A stretch of DNA of 64,000 nt from Clostridium sp. N3C (GTDB taxonomy: Bacteria > Bacillota > Clostridia > Clostridiales > Clostridiaceae): the NCBI RefSeq assembly GCF_900095445.1, contig NZ_FMJL01000012.1, positions 19,022 to 83,021 of the forward strand, given 5' to 3'. Below, piece after piece: positions 54,988 to 64,000 of this stretch. The notes under the pieces were generated by a model that worked only from the letters and a program-made list of their open reading frames with translations, was not told the origin of the DNA and did not search any database. A program made the translations under genes and the position numbers. Every line of letters begins with the position of its first letter. Positions within the stretch are counted from its first letter, which is position 1.

Positions 54988-55386
54988 TTATCTAAAGGTA
55001 TATTTACCTAGTGTATCTATTTTGTCATATTCTTTTATAAATACATCATAAACGCTTATATCAAGGAGATTGCATAAAGCAGTTAAGTAAAAAATATTGT
55101 TACCAAGTTCTCTTTCTATAACTTCTCGGCAACCCTCACATAGGTTACCTTCTATATGAGTTTTCATACAATCCGTTAAGGATTCTATGGAATCCCCATC
55201 GCAGGGGACTTGTTGTTTTGAAGCCTTTATAGTGACACAACCACAGTTAGTTACAGCTTTCACTACTGCTCTGTTTATTCTTGCGTTTGATTCTTGAAAC
55301 TTAGTCAAAATATCTAAAATGCTTTTATGCCTTAATAATGATTCGTTAACCTTAATTTGAAGTTCGTCTAATATAACATCTTTCAT
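54988..55386 (-). CDS. Conserved-looking protein of unknown function, MazG-like C-terminus
   Basis: 132 residues. I do not recognise the family with certainty. The middle holds five cysteines (CGC, CDGD, CMKT, CEGC). The C-terminal half (CREVIERELGNNIFYLTALCNLLDISVYDVFIKEYDKIDTLG) resembles the ELGDxLFYLxALxxxLGIDL helix pair of MazG/MazG-like nucleotide hydrolases, with ERELGN as the possible metal-binding part. AAGGAG 9 bases before the ATG at 55386 sets the start. It is monocistronic and convergent with disA. Confidence 0.65.
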   Translation of the reverse strand: MKDVILDELQIKVNESLLRHKSILDILTKFQESNARINRAVVKAVTNCGCVTIKASKQQVPCDGDSIESLTDCMKTHIEGNLCEGCREVIERELGNNIFYLTALCNLLDISVYDVFIKEYDKIDTLGKYTFR

Positions 55387-55614
55387 AAGTTTCAACTCCT
55401 TAAACTATTTTCATAAAAGTTATCTAATATATAAGATATCTTTTAAATATGGTCAAACAAAGCAGATTAACTTTATGTCCATATTTATATAATATATTCA
55501 AATTATTTTATTTCATAGGGGGTAAGTGAAAGCGTGTATAATAAAAGTTGAAAATGACCATTAATTAATATATATTAAATATAAGCTAAAACCCAATACT
55601 AATATATGAAACTT

Positions 55615-55690
55615 GTATTCTTAATTTAAGAATACACGACGATTTCTAAATATTCAATTAAATTCTTAAATTGGATATAAATAATTGACA
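55615..55690 (+). promoter_or_regulatory. Palindrome and -35 element upstream of yacL
   Basis: In the 359-base gap before yacL, a perfect 9-bp inverted repeat GTATTCTTA-ATT-TAAGAATAC (55615-55635) looks like an operator. A perfect TTGACA lies at 55685-55690; the -10 is unclear (TTAAAT at 55710 is weak). A second palindrome-like AGATATCT is at 55436-55443. Confidence 0.4.
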
Positions 55691-55745
55691 ATATTTTCAT
55701 ATAAAAAATTTAAATTATACTTTGATTTATAAAGGAGGTGAAAAT

Positions 55746-56855
55746 ATGCTCAAAAAAATATTAAGGGCACTTTTTACATTTATGGGTAGTACCCTTGGAT
55801 ACTTTATAGGGCATATTCTATTAAAGACTGAATATGTTTCAAGTAATGCTTTTATCAATGATAAGCCCTTGAATCAAATTCTACTTTTGCTCTTTTCAAT
55901 ATTTTTATTTGGCATTATATTTTTCTTAATATCACCATTATTTAATGCTATCATAACTAATGCAATGGAATATGTAGAGAAGAGTATTCAAAAGTTGCCG
56001 GCAAATGTCATTCTTTTTGGAGCATTTGGTGCCATTTTAGGATTGGCTATATCAACAATGATTGTTAATGTATTAAGTCGTATACCCTACATTGGAGTGC
56101 CTTTGTCAGTAGTTATCAATACAATATTTGCGGTATTAGGTGCTGATATAGCTGTTAAAAAGAGAGATGAATTAATGAGCTTATTTTTTAATATCAAGAA
56201 AAAAAGTAATTCTAAAGATAAAAAATCAAAGAATTCTTCTAGTGCGAGGGTAAAAATATTGGATACATCTGTTATAATAGATGGAAGAATTTTCGACTTG
56301 TGTCAAACTGGATTTATTGAAGGAGCTCTTGTTATACCTAATTTTGTACTGGAGGAATTAAGACACATTGCAGATTCATCTGATTCCTTAAAAAGAAACA
56401 GGGGACGAAGGGGTTTAGATATACTCAATAAAATTCAAAAGGAACTTAGTATGGAAGTAATAATTACTGAAAAGGACTTTCCAGAGATTTTAGAAGTGGA
56501 TAGTAAATTATTAAAGCTTTGCCAAACAATGAATGGTATGGTAATTACAAACGACTATAATTTGAACAAGGTAGCAGAGGTTCAAGGAGTTGCTGTACTA
56601 AATATAAATGAATTGGCTAATGCAATAAAACCTGTGGTTTTACCTGGAGAAGAAATGACAATTCAAGTTGTAAAGGATGGAAAAGAGTCTGGTCAGGGAA
56701 TTGCTTATTTGGATGACGGAACTATGATCGTAGTGGAAGATGGGAGAAAGTCTATAGGAGAAACTATAGATGTGGTAGTTACTTCTGTGCTTCAAACCGC
56801 TGCAGGTAGAATGATTTTCGCAAGGCAAAAAGACATTTTAGAAAAAGCAAATTAG
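55746..56855 (+). CDS. YacL-type PIN-TRAM membrane protein
   Basis: 369 residues: about four N-terminal membrane helices (up to about 135), a basic/serine linker, a PIN nuclease-like domain ([15 protein letters not shown], then NDYNLN) and a C-terminal TRAM domain ([29 protein letters not shown]). PIN aspartates are present. B. subtilis yacL follows disA in the same way; function unknown. AAAGGAGGTG places the start at the ATG at 55746. Confidence 0.88.
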   Translation: MLKKILRALFTFMGSTLGYFIGHILLKTEYVSSNAFINDKPLNQILLLLFSIFLFGIIFFLISPLFNAIITNAMEYVEKSIQKLPANVILFGAFGAILGLAISTMIVNVLSRIPYIGVPLSVVINTIFAVLGADIAVKKRDELMSLFFNIKKKSNSKDKKSKNSSSARVKILDTSVIIDGRIFDLCQTGFIEGALVIPNFVLEELRHIADSSDSLKRNRGRRGLDILNKIQKELSMEVIITEKDFPEILEVDSKLLKLCQTMNGMVITNDYNLNKVAEVQGVAVLNINELANAIKPVVLPGEEMTIQVVKDGKESGQGIAYLDDGTMIVVEDGRKSIGETIDVVVTSVLQTAAGRMIFARQKDILEKAN

Positions 56856-56866
56856 GAAGGTAAAGT

Positions 56867-57556
56867 ATGGATAAAGATAATATAGCTTTAATAGTAGCCG
56901 CAGGAAAAGGTAAAAGAATGGGCAGTGAAATTAGCAAGCAATTTTTAACCCTTAAGGGAAAGCCTATTTTATATTATACTATTAAAGCCTTTTCTCAATG
57001 TGAAAAAATTGATTCTATAGTTTTGGTCTTGGCAAAAGAGTATATGGATTTTACAAGAAAAGAAATAGTAGAAAAATATGATTTCAAAAAGGTAAAGACT
57101 TTGATAGAAGGGGGTAAAGAGAGGCAGCAATCTGTATATAATGGACTGAAGGCTATTGATAATTGTAATATAGTAGCTATACATGATGGTGCAAGACCTT
57201 TTGTTACCACTGATATAATTGAAAAGGGAATAATTTATGCTGAAGAGTATGGCGCTAGTGCCTGTGGGGTTAATCCTAAGGATACTATTAAAGTGGTCAA
57301 TGAGCAGGGTTTTTCAGTGACTACACCGGATAGAAACACATTAATGGCGGTACAAACTCCCCAATGTTTTAAATTTGATCTTATAAGGCAGTGTCATATG
57401 AAAGCGGAAATTGAAAAGTTTACTGCAACAGATGATACTATGATTGTTGAGCATTATGGTCATAGAGTGTATTTATACGAGGGCGATTATAAAAATATTA
57501 AAGTTACTACTCCGGAAGATATGCTCTTAGGGGAAGAGATTTTAGATAAACTTTAA
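56867..57556 (+). CDS. ispD: 2-C-methyl-D-erythritol 4-phosphate cytidylyltransferase
   Basis: Third step of the MEP isoprenoid pathway. 229 residues with the CTP-binding AAGKGKRMGSEISKQF, VAIHDGARPFV and the C-terminal YEGDYKNIKVTTPEDM. It starts 11 bases after yacL, so it is in the same transcript. ispF, the usual next gene in Bacillus, is not here. Confidence 0.95.
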   Translation: MDKDNIALIVAAGKGKRMGSEISKQFLTLKGKPILYYTIKAFSQCEKIDSIVLVLAKEYMDFTRKEIVEKYDFKKVKTLIEGGKERQQSVYNGLKAIDNCNIVAIHDGARPFVTTDIIEKGIIYAEEYGASACGVNPKDTIKVVNEQGFSVTTPDRNTLMAVQTPQCFKFDLIRQCHMKAEIEKFTATDDTMIVEHYGHRVYLYEGDYKNIKVTTPEDMLLGEEILDKL

Positions 57557-57563
57557 GGAAATA

Positions 57564-57592
57564 TTGACACTAAATTGTGTAGAAATTATAAT
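57564..57592 (+). promoter_or_regulatory. Promoter of the T-box-proS transcript
   Basis: TTGACA (57564-57569), exactly 17 nt, TATAAT (57587-57592), a perfect consensus. Confidence 0.82.
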
Positions 57593-57604
57593 TATGAGGA
57601 AAAC

Positions 57605-57815
57605 AATGATAAATACATTTTCAAACTAAATATATGCGATGAGGAAGAATATTAGAAAAGTATACAGAGAGAAAATCCATGGCTGAGAGATTTTCAAATT
57701 TTCGAACCCGCTTCTGAGCAGTAGCTAATAACTACCGGTAATACCGTTATAGATAATGAGTACAAATTTAGGTGGTACCGCGACCAAAACTCGCCCTAAT
57801 AGGGTGGGTTTTTCT
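57605..57815 (+). promoter_or_regulatory. T-box riboswitch controlling proS
   Basis: Stem I elements (GATGAGGAAGA, AGAGAGAAAATCCATGG) lead to the T-box antiterminator AGGTGGTACCGCG (57770-57782). A terminator ACTCGCCCT/AGGGTGGGT with a T tract follows (57789-57815). It should sense uncharged tRNA-Pro, judged by the downstream gene; the specifier codon was not assigned with confidence. Confidence 0.9.
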
Positions 57816-57861
57816 TTTTTGATGATAGATTTTGGTAAAATAAATTTGGGAGGAAGAGATT

Positions 57862-59298
57862 ATGTCAAAAAATAAGAAGAAGGTAGAAGCAATAACAAGC
57901 ATGGATGTTGATTTTGCTCAATGGTATACAGATATAGTAAAGAAGGCAGAGTTAGTGGATTATGCTAGTGTAAAGGGATGTATGATTCTTAGACCTTATG
58001 GTTATGCCATTTGGGAAAATATACAGAAGGATTTGGATAGAAGATTTAAGGAAACAGGTCATGAAAATGTGTATATGCCTATGTTTATACCAGAATCACT
58101 TTTGCAAAAGGAGAAGGATCATGTAGAGGGATTTGCTCCAGAGGTAGCCTGGGTTACTCATTTTGGAGAGGAAAAGCTTACAGAGAGACTTTGTGTGAGA
58201 CCAACTTCTGAAACTTTATTCTGTGAACATTATGCTAAGGTTGTTCAGTCTTATAATGATTTACCAAAGCTTTATAATCAGTGGTGTTCTGTAGTTAGAT
58301 GTGAGAAGACTACAAGACCTTTCTTAAGAACTACAGAATTTTTATGGCAGGAAGGTCATACTATTCATGCTACTGCAGAGGAAGCTCAGGAAGAGACCAT
58401 AAGAATGTTAAATATATATGCTGATTTCTGTGAGGATGTTTTAGCTATTCCAGTGGTAAAAGGTCAAAAGACAGAAAAAGAGAAATTTGCAGGAGCTGAA
58501 GCTACTTACACTATAGAAAGCTTGATGCATGATGGAAAGGCTCTTCAGTCAGGAACTTCCCACTACTTTGGAGATAACTTTGCAAAGGCTTTTAACATAC
58601 AATACACAGACAAAAATGGTAAGTTGCAATATGTATATGAAACCTCTTGGGGTATGACTACCAGACTAATTGGTGCAGTTATAATGGTTCATGGAGATGA
58701 TAATGGTTTAGTATTACCACCTAAAATTGCACCTATTCAATTAGTTATAGTTCCTGTAGCCCAACATAAAGAAGGAGTACTAGACAAAGCGGAAGAACTT
58801 AAAAATAGATTAAAAGGACTTGTTAGACTTAAGTTGGATTCTAGCGACAAGACTCCAGGTTGGAAGTTCGCAGAGTATGAAATGAAAGGTGTTCCTGTAA
58901 GATTAGAAATTGGACCAAAGGATATAGAAAATAATCAGTGTGTATTAGCAAGAAGAGATACTGGTGAAAAGATTATAGTTTCATTAGATGCAGTTGAAGA
59001 GGTTGTTGTAAAACTTCTTGAAACTATTCAGAAGGATATGTTAGAGAGAGCTAGGGGAAATAGAGATAATAAAACCTATACTGTAACAAGCCTTGAGGAA
59101 TTTGCTAGCACTGTAGAAAATAAACCGGGCTTTGTTAAGGCTATGTGGTGTGGAGAGAGACAGTGTGAAGATATAATCAAGGAAATGACAGGAGCAACAT
59201 CTAGATGTATTCCTTTTGAACAAGAGCAAATTACTGATACTTGCGTATGTTGTGGAAAGCTTGCTAAGCATATGGTATACTGGGGAAAAGCTTATTAA
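57862..59298 (+). CDS. proS: Prolyl-tRNA synthetase (short, eukaryote/archaea-like type)
   Basis: 478 residues, class II. It has [33 protein letters not shown] and motif 2 [22 protein letters not shown]. It lacks the insertion domain of the E. coli type and has a C-terminal zinc-type extension ([16 protein letters not shown]). Regulated by the T-box upstream. GGGAGGAAG ribosome-binding site. Confidence 0.96.
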   Translation: MSKNKKKVEAITSMDVDFAQWYTDIVKKAELVDYASVKGCMILRPYGYAIWENIQKDLDRRFKETGHENVYMPMFIPESLLQKEKDHVEGFAPEVAWVTHFGEEKLTERLCVRPTSETLFCEHYAKVVQSYNDLPKLYNQWCSVVRCEKTTRPFLRTTEFLWQEGHTIHATAEEAQEETIRMLNIYADFCEDVLAIPVVKGQKTEKEKFAGAEATYTIESLMHDGKALQSGTSHYFGDNFAKAFNIQYTDKNGKLQYVYETSWGMTTRLIGAVIMVHGDDNGLVLPPKIAPIQLVIVPVAQHKEGVLDKAEELKNRLKGLVRLKLDSSDKTPGWKFAEYEMKGVPVRLEIGPKDIENNQCVLARRDTGEKIIVSLDAVEEVVVKLLETIQKDMLERARGNRDNKTYTVTSLEEFASTVENKPGFVKAMWCGERQCEDIIKEMTGATSRCIPFEQEQITDTCVCCGKLAKHMVYWGKAY

Positions 59299-59399
59299 TT
59301 GTTAGTAAAGATTTTTAACTAGATTAAGAAGAATGTTTACCTTTAAACAAATGTGGTATAAAATAGATAATAAATTAAGCGAGCAAGGAGGGATAGATA

Positions 59400-60800
59400 A
59401 TGAAAATATATAATACCTTAAAAAAGGGTAAAGAAGAATTTGTACCCTTAAAAGAAGGGGAAGTAAACATGTATGTTTGCGGACCTACAGTGTATGATTT
59501 GTTCCATATAGGTAATGCAAGAACCTTCATCGTGTTTGATACTATAAGAAGATACTTTGAATATAGAGGTTACAAAGTAAATTTCGTTCAAAACTTTACA
59601 GATATAGATGATAAGATGATTGCTAGAGCTAATGATGAAAATACAACGGTTAAGGAACTTGGAGATAGATATATAGCTGAATATTACAAGGATGCAGATG
59701 GCTTAAACATAAAGAGGGCTACTGTGAATCCGAGAGCTACTTTGTTCATCGATGAAATAATTAGCTTTGTAAAAGACTTGATAGACAAGGAATATGCTTA
59801 CGAAGTAGATGGAGATGTTTACTTTAGTACAAAGAAGTTTGAAGAGTATGGTAAGTTATCTGGGCAGAATCTTGAGGATTTACAAGCTGGTGCTAGAATA
59901 AATGTGGATGAAAGAAAGAAGGATCCTATGGATTTTGCTGTTTGGAAGAAGCAAAAACCAGGTGAGCCTGCTTGGGAAAGCCCTTGGGGGCTAGGAAGAC
60001 CAGGATGGCATATTGAATGCTCATGCATGGCAGATAAACTGCTAGGTAAGACTATTGATATTCATGCTGGTGGTACAGATTTAATCTTTCCTCACCATGA
60101 AAATGAAATAGCTCAAAGTGAAGCTAGAAATAGTGCGCCTTTCGCCAGATATTGGATGCATTCAGCCTTCATAAATGTTAACAATCAAAAAATGTCTAAG
60201 TCTCTAAATAATTTCTTCACAGTTAGAGAGATATTAGAGAAGTATGATGCAGATGTGTTGAGATTCTTCATGCTATCTGCCCACTATAGAACTCAGTTAA
60301 ATTTCAGCCTTGAGTTACTGGATTCAGCTAAAGCTTCTGTAGAAAGATTGTATAATACTATAGGAAATCTTGAACGATATCTTGATGTAGCTGAAAAAGA
60401 AGAATTACAAGATAGGGAGCAAGCTTTTGTAGACACTTTGAATTCCTATAGACAAAAGTATATAGATAAAATGGACGATGACTTTAATACTGCGGATGCA
60501 ATAGCAGTTATATTCGATCTAATAAGAGATATTAACATTAATGTTTCTGCTAATTCATCTAAAGAACTTATTCAATTGTCTTTAAATTTGATTAGGGAAT
60601 TAGGAGCTCCTCTTGGTATACTTCAAAAGTCTACAAAGGTAAGCTTGGAGGAGGAAATAGAAAAGCTTATAGAGCAGAGACAGCAAGCTAGAAAGGAAAA
60701 GAATTGGGCTCTAGCTGATAAAATAAGAGATGATCTTAAAGCTAGAGGAATAATTCTTGAAGATACCCCTCAAGGAGTAAGATGGTTTATAAAGAAGTAA
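59400..60800 (+). CDS. cysS: Cysteinyl-tRNA synthetase
   Basis: 466 residues, class I. Zinc-binding CGPTVYD with a HIGH-like [16 protein letters not shown] and the KMSKS motif. The catalytic zinc ligands are visible (CGP, then CSCM, HHENE). AAGGAGGG ribosome-binding site. Not preceded by gltX and cysE as in Bacillus. Confidence 0.96.
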   Translation: MKIYNTLKKGKEEFVPLKEGEVNMYVCGPTVYDLFHIGNARTFIVFDTIRRYFEYRGYKVNFVQNFTDIDDKMIARANDENTTVKELGDRYIAEYYKDADGLNIKRATVNPRATLFIDEIISFVKDLIDKEYAYEVDGDVYFSTKKFEEYGKLSGQNLEDLQAGARINVDERKKDPMDFAVWKKQKPGEPAWESPWGLGRPGWHIECSCMADKLLGKTIDIHAGGTDLIFPHHENEIAQSEARNSAPFARYWMHSAFINVNNQKMSKSLNNFFTVREILEKYDADVLRFFMLSAHYRTQLNFSLELLDSAKASVERLYNTIGNLERYLDVAEKEELQDREQAFVDTLNSYRQKYIDKMDDDFNTADAIAVIFDLIRDININVSANSSKELIQLSLNLIRELGAPLGILQKSTKVSLEEEIEKLIEQRQQARKEKNWALADKIRDDLKARGIILEDTPQGVRWFIKK

Positions 60801-60813
60801 TATAAATTTTAGT

Positions 60814-60850
60814 AAAAGGTTAAGCTAAAATTATAAAGCTTAGCCTTTTT
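60814..60850 (+). terminator. Terminator after cysS
   Basis: AAAAGGTTAAGCT against AGCTTAGCCTTTT with one wobble pair, then TT. Confidence 0.72.
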
Positions 60851-60939
60851 TAGCTATATTGAAATTGCTTGTAAAGTGATGTATATTTATCCTGATAATT
60901 TAGCAAAAAGTATATAAAGCTAAGATAGGAGAAGAAAGA

Positions 60940-61365
60940 ATGCTTTTTAATTATACAGGAAAAACCATAAAGCCAGAAGAAGCTAAAAGGGTTAATGCCT
61001 TGTCTTTAGCTTTTATTGGTGATGCGGTTTTTGAAGTTATGGTAAGAGAATATTTAATTATTAATAATTTAAATTTATCAGCTCATAAATTGCACTTAAA
61101 GGCGGTATCTTATGTTAAGGCAAATTCACAAAGAGCGATTTTTAGGCGTTTACAAAAATATTTAACGGAAGACGAGATATACATATATAAAAAGGGACGC
61201 AACACAAAGTCGCCTACTATGCCTAAAAATGCTACAGTGTCAGATTACAGGGCTGCTACTGGCTTTGAATGCCTTATAGGTTATTTATATATAACGGGGC
61301 AAAGCCATAGAATACAGGAAATCATGGATATAATATTTGATGAAAATAAAGCTGCTGAGGAGTGA
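60940..61365 (+). CDS. mrnC: Mini-ribonuclease III
   Basis: 141 residues, an RNase III catalytic domain without the double-stranded RNA-binding domain. ALSLAFIGDAVFEVMVREYL carries the catalytic acidic residues, and SDYRAATGFECLIGYLYITG gives the second signature. It matures 23S rRNA in B. subtilis. It is followed closely by rlmB. Confidence 0.94.
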   Translation: MLFNYTGKTIKPEEAKRVNALSLAFIGDAVFEVMVREYLIINNLNLSAHKLHLKAVSYVKANSQRAIFRRLQKYLTEDEIYIYKKGRNTKSPTMPKNATVSDYRAATGFECLIGYLYITGQSHRIQEIMDIIFDENKAAEE

Positions 61366-61369
61366 TGAT

Positions 61370-62191
61370 ATGAAAAACAATAGAGAATTTAACAAAAGAA
61401 ATGATAAGGGTGCTGCAATGGATGGAAAGGAGTATAGAGCTTTAAGAAATAATGAAAATAGAGAAGATCTTATTGAAGGAAGAAATGCGGTAATAGAAGC
61501 TTTACGTAGTGGTAGAACCATAGAAAATATTCTAATAGCTAAAGGGGATAGAGAAGGGGCTGTAAATGTGATAACTGCTTTAGCTAAGGAAAAAGGTATA
61601 GTTATTAAGGAAGTGGATAGGAGAAAGCTAGATAACATGTCTTCAACTGGAAGTCACCAAGGGGTTATAGCTCAAACAACTCCCTATAATTATTGCGAAG
61701 TTGAAGATATAATCCAGTATGCAAAGGAAAAAGGAGAAGATCCTTTTATAATTGTGTTAGATGAAATAGAGGATCCACATAATTTAGGATCTATAATTAG
61801 AACTGCTGAGGTCTGTGGCGCTCATGGTATTATTATTCCTAAGAGAAGAAATGTAGGAGTAACAGCAGCGGTGTATAAATCCAGCGTTGGAGCCGTTGAA
61901 TATGTTAAAATTGCCAAGGTTACAAATATAAATAATGTTATTGATACTTTAAAGGATCAGGGAATATGGGTTTATGGAGCTGACATGGATGGAGAGGAAT
62001 ATTGTTATGAGGCTGACTTGAAGGGACCTATAGCCTTGGTTATCGGTAGTGAAGGTAGAGGAATGTCTAGACTAACTAAAGAAAAATGCGATAAAATTGT
62101 TAAGATTCCAATGCGTGGTAATGTAAATTCCTTAAATGCTTCTGTAGCGGCGGGGATTATTATGTATGAAGTTTTAAAAAATAGGATATAA
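61370..62191 (+). CDS. rlmB: 23S rRNA 2'-O-methyltransferase RlmB (TrmH/SpoU family)
   Basis: 273 residues: an N-terminal L30e-like substrate-binding part and a C-terminal SPOUT domain with EDPHNLGSIIRTAE, VIGSEGRGMSRLT and NVNSLNASVAAGIIMYE. Methylates a guanosine in 23S rRNA. The start at 61370 follows GAGGAG inside the end of mrnC; the frame is open upstream of that. rae1/yacP, which comes next in Bacillus, is missing. Confidence 0.93.
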   Translation: MKNNREFNKRNDKGAAMDGKEYRALRNNENREDLIEGRNAVIEALRSGRTIENILIAKGDREGAVNVITALAKEKGIVIKEVDRRKLDNMSSTGSHQGVIAQTTPYNYCEVEDIIQYAKEKGEDPFIIVLDEIEDPHNLGSIIRTAEVCGAHGIIIPKRRNVGVTAAVYKSSVGAVEYVKIAKVTNINNVIDTLKDQGIWVYGADMDGEEYCYEADLKGPIALVIGSEGRGMSRLTKEKCDKIVKIPMRGNVNSLNASVAAGIIMYEVLKNRI

Positions 62192-62304
62192 AAATTTTTT
62201 ATATATTTATCTGAAATATAAAGTGGAAAAATGTTGGAAAATGTAACTTGGGAAAGAGTATCTTGAAAAAATAGGAAAAAACCTGTAGAACCCGTTGATT
62301 TATC

Positions 62305-62334
62305 TTGACTTGCATATTTATGCTAGGGTATAAT
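62305..62334 (+). promoter_or_regulatory. Candidate sigH promoter
   Basis: TTGACT (62305-62310), 18-nt spacer, perfect TATAAT (62329-62334), about 35 bases before the sigH start. Confidence 0.62.
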
Positions 62335-62369
62335 TTAAAATGGAACGTATGAATAAGGGGGGGATACTC

Positions 62370-63011
62370 TTGGAAGTAAGGAGAATGCATTTAAAAACGT
62401 TTACGAATTTTGAAGACAAACTTGACGAAGAAATTGTTATGGAAGCGAAAAAAGGAGATACTAGAGCACAAGAGTATCTTATAAATAAGTACCAGAATTT
62501 TGTAAAGTCTAAGGCTAAATCTTACTTTTTGATTGGTGCAGATAAGGAGGATATTTACCAAGAAGGAATGATTGGGCTTTATAAGGCCATTCGTGACTTT
62601 AAGCCAGATAAGTTATCTTCCTTTAAGGCTTTTGCTGAACTTTGTGTAACTAGACAAATTATCACAGCAATAAAAACAGCTACCCGACAAAAACATATAC
62701 CTCTAAATACATATGTTTCTTTGAATAAACCTATCTATGATGAAGAGTCTGATAGGACTTTGCTAGATATATTATCAAGTATTAAGGTTTCTGACCCTGA
62801 AGAGTTGGTAATTAGCAAGGAGGAAATGAATCATATTGAGGCTGAAATAGGAGAGGTGCTTTCCGATCTAGAGATGGAAGTTCTAATGTCCTATTTAGAT
62901 GGTAAATCCTATCAAGAAATTGCCTGTGATTTGGATAGACATGCGAAGTCTATTGACAATGCTCTTCAAAGAGTAAAGAGAAAATTAGAAAAATGTTTAA
63001 GTAATAGATAA
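62370..63011 (+). CDS. sigH: RNA polymerase sigma-H factor
   Basis: 213 residues: region 2 with YFLIGADKEDIYQEGMIGLYKAI and the -10 recognition helix FAELCVTRQIITAIK, and a C-terminal region 4 (GKSYQEIACDLDRHAKSIDNALQRVKRKL). It directs early stationary-phase and sporulation genes. Position before the tuf region agrees with other Firmicutes. The frame is open further upstream, but GGGGGGGA is placed for the TTG at 62370. Confidence 0.94.
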   Translation: MEVRRMHLKTFTNFEDKLDEEIVMEAKKGDTRAQEYLINKYQNFVKSKAKSYFLIGADKEDIYQEGMIGLYKAIRDFKPDKLSSFKAFAELCVTRQIITAIKTATRQKHIPLNTYVSLNKPIYDEESDRTLLDILSSIKVSDPEELVISKEEMNHIEAEIGEVLSDLEMEVLMSYLDGKSYQEIACDLDRHAKSIDNALQRVKRKLEKCLSNR

Positions 63012-63020
63012 ACTTTCATA

Positions 63021-63049
63021 TTGACAAATTGAATTATTAGTAGTAAAAT
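63021..63049 (+). promoter_or_regulatory. Promoter of tRNA-Gly/tRNA-Thr
   Basis: TTGACA (63021-63026), exactly 17 nt, TAAAAT (63044-63049). Confidence 0.75.
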
Positions 63050-63080
63050 TTCTAATTGTTACATGAAAAATTGAATGAAA

Positions 63081-63154
63081 GCGGGTGTAACTCAATGGCA
63101 GAGTTCTAGCTTCCCAAGCTAGCTACGAGGGTTCGATTCCCTTCACCCGCTCCA
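63081..63154 (+). tRNA. tRNA-Gly (CCC)
   Basis: 74 nt, CCA encoded. Acceptor GCGGGTG/CACCCGC, anticodon loop TTCCCAA. Confidence 0.95.
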
Positions 63155-63160
63155 TATATT

Positions 63161-63236
63161 GCCCATATAGCTCAGTAGGCAGAGCGTCACCTTGGTAAGG
63201 TGGAGGTCACCGGTTCGATCCCGGTTATGGGCTCCA
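63161..63236 (+). tRNA. tRNA-Thr (GGT)
   Basis: 76 nt, CCA encoded. Acceptor GCCCATA/TATGGGC, anticodon loop TTGGTAA. Confidence 0.95.
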
Positions 63237-63337
63237 ATTAATACATACAACACGCCAGGCAAAGTTTATTTGTAATAATTAAATATATACTTGTGAAATT
63301 AGGAGTATATTTAAAGATTCATTAAGGAGGAAACGTA

Positions 63338-64000
63338 ATGTCAAAGGCAAAATTTGAAAGAAGCAAACCCCATGTTAACATTGGAACAATTGGTCACGTA
63401 GACCATGGTAAGACAACATTAACAGCAGCAATAACAACAGTATTAGCAAACAAAGGATTTGCAGAAGCATTTAAGTATGACGAAATAGATAAGGCACCAG
63501 AAGAAAAAGAAAGAGGAATCACAATCAACACTACACACGTTGAGTATGAAACAAACAACAGACACTATGCACACGTTGACTGTCCAGGACACGCTGACTA
63601 TGTAAAGAACATGATTACAGGAGCAGCACAGATGGACGGAGCAATCCTAGTAGTAAGTGCAGCAGATGGTCCAATGCCACAGACAAGAGAACATATCTTG
63701 CTAGCATCAAGAGTAGGAGTTGACTACATCGTAGTATTCTTAAACAAGGCAGATATGGTAGACGATCCAGAATTACTAGAATTAGTTGAAATGGAAGTAA
63801 GAGAATTATTAAATGAATACAACTTCCCAGGAGATGATATTCCAGTAATCACAGGATCAGCATTAAAAGCATTAGAAAACCCAACAGATCCAGAAGCTAC
63901 AAAGTGCATAGATGAATTAATGGCAGCAGTAGACAGCTATATCCCAACTCCAGAAAGAGCAACAGATAAGCCATTCTTAATGCCAGTAGAAGATGTATTT
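63338..64000 (+). CDS. tuf: Elongation factor Tu, 5' part cut by window end
   Basis: The first 221 codons are in the window with no stop, so the gene continues to the right. GTP-binding motifs are all present: P-loop GHVDHGKT, effector [21 protein letters not shown], and NKAD. It delivers aminoacyl-tRNA to the ribosome. AAGGAGG ribosome-binding site at 63323-63329. Unlike its neighbours, the codon choice is strongly biased (for example CCA for Pro and GCA for Ala), as expected for a very highly expressed gene. Confidence 0.97.
   Translation, partial: MSKAKFERSKPHVNIGTIGHVDHGKTTLTAAITTVLANKGFAEAFKYDEIDKAPEEKERGITINTTHVEYETNNRHYAHVDCPGHADYVKNMITGAAQMDGAILVVSAADGPMPQTREHILLASRVGVDYIVVFLNKADMVDDPELLELVEMEVRELLNEYNFPGDDIPVITGSALKALENPTDPEATKCIDELMAAVDSYIPTPERATDKPFLMPVEDVF

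Overview
This is low-GC DNA whose gene content and order match the chromosome of an anaerobic, endospore-forming member of the Clostridia, most like Clostridium in the narrow sense. Sporulation genes (spoVT, yabP, yabQ, spoIIE, csfB/gin, sigH), a small 2[4Fe-4S] ferredoxin, formate-tetrahydrofolate ligase, T-box leaders and a glycyl-tRNA synthetase of the single-chain type all fit this. Almost every gene is on the + strand and the right end enters the tuf region, so the window probably lies on the leading strand near the origin. It is mainly a conserved housekeeping segment with three small, decayed or variable patches. I see no CRISPR array, phage, IS element or defence cassette.

Layout. 1-13.2 kb: a degenerate HtrA-like protein, pth-mfd-prsA, spoVT, a MurJ/SpoVB-type flippase, mazG (yabN), hup, rqcP, yabP-yabQ-divIC-yabR; this follows the Bacillus subtilis pth-to-yabR order with prsA inserted. 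13.4-14.0 kb: a tRNA cassette (Leu, initiator Met, elongator Met) present twice in tandem. 14.0-21 kb: two perfect inverted DnaA boxes, spoIIE behind a promoter with a 21-bp spacer, then tilS-hpt-ftsH. 21-29.3 kb: fhs, an incomplete decarboxylase/carboxylase operon (carboxyltransferase, OadG-like, biotin carrier), coaX, dus, greA, lysS. 29.3-31.7 kb: a decayed patch holding a broken lipoprotein alpha/beta hydrolase and two tRNA-Asn genes, the second interrupted by about 66 bp of hairpin-rich sequence. 31.7-38.9 kb: T-box-glyS, murD, aroK, a phosphoesterase, an orphan ParA, tRNA-Phe and tRNA-Cys, and a TM2 protein.

39-41.3 kb (- strand): a CorA-type transporter and an M20 peptidase relative with altered metal-site residues. 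41.5-46.8 kb: csfB(gin), yaaO-type decarboxylase, tmk, darA, holB, ricT, an HMA-fold protein without its CxxC, and ferredoxin; this parallels the B. subtilis csfB-yaaO-tmk-darA-holB-ricT block. 46.8-47.5 kb (-): a metallo-beta-lactamase-fold hydrolase. 47.7-54.9 kb: the ctsR-mcsA-mcsB-clpC heat-shock operon behind a CtsR operator, then radA and disA. 55-63 kb: an unknown - strand gene, yacL (PIN-TRAM), ispD, T-box-proS, cysS, mrnC, rlmB, sigH, tRNA-Gly and tRNA-Thr, and the first 221 codons of tuf.

The genes serve protein synthesis and rescue (pth, rqcP, four aminoacyl-tRNA synthetases, 12 intact tRNA genes, dus, tilS, rlmB, mrnC, tuf), DNA repair and c-di-AMP signalling (mfd, radA, disA, darA), protein quality control (ftsH, prsA, ctsR-mcsAB-clpC) and the sporulation cascade from sigH through spoIIE to csfB and spoVT. 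The most unusual items are the interrupted tRNA-Asn with its covarying hairpin element, the protease-dead HtrA homologue, the DnaA-box pair beside spoIIE, the decarboxylase operon lacking its membrane subunit, and several enzyme-like proteins that lack canonical ligands. All functional statements rest on reading motifs and gene order by eye; no database search was run.
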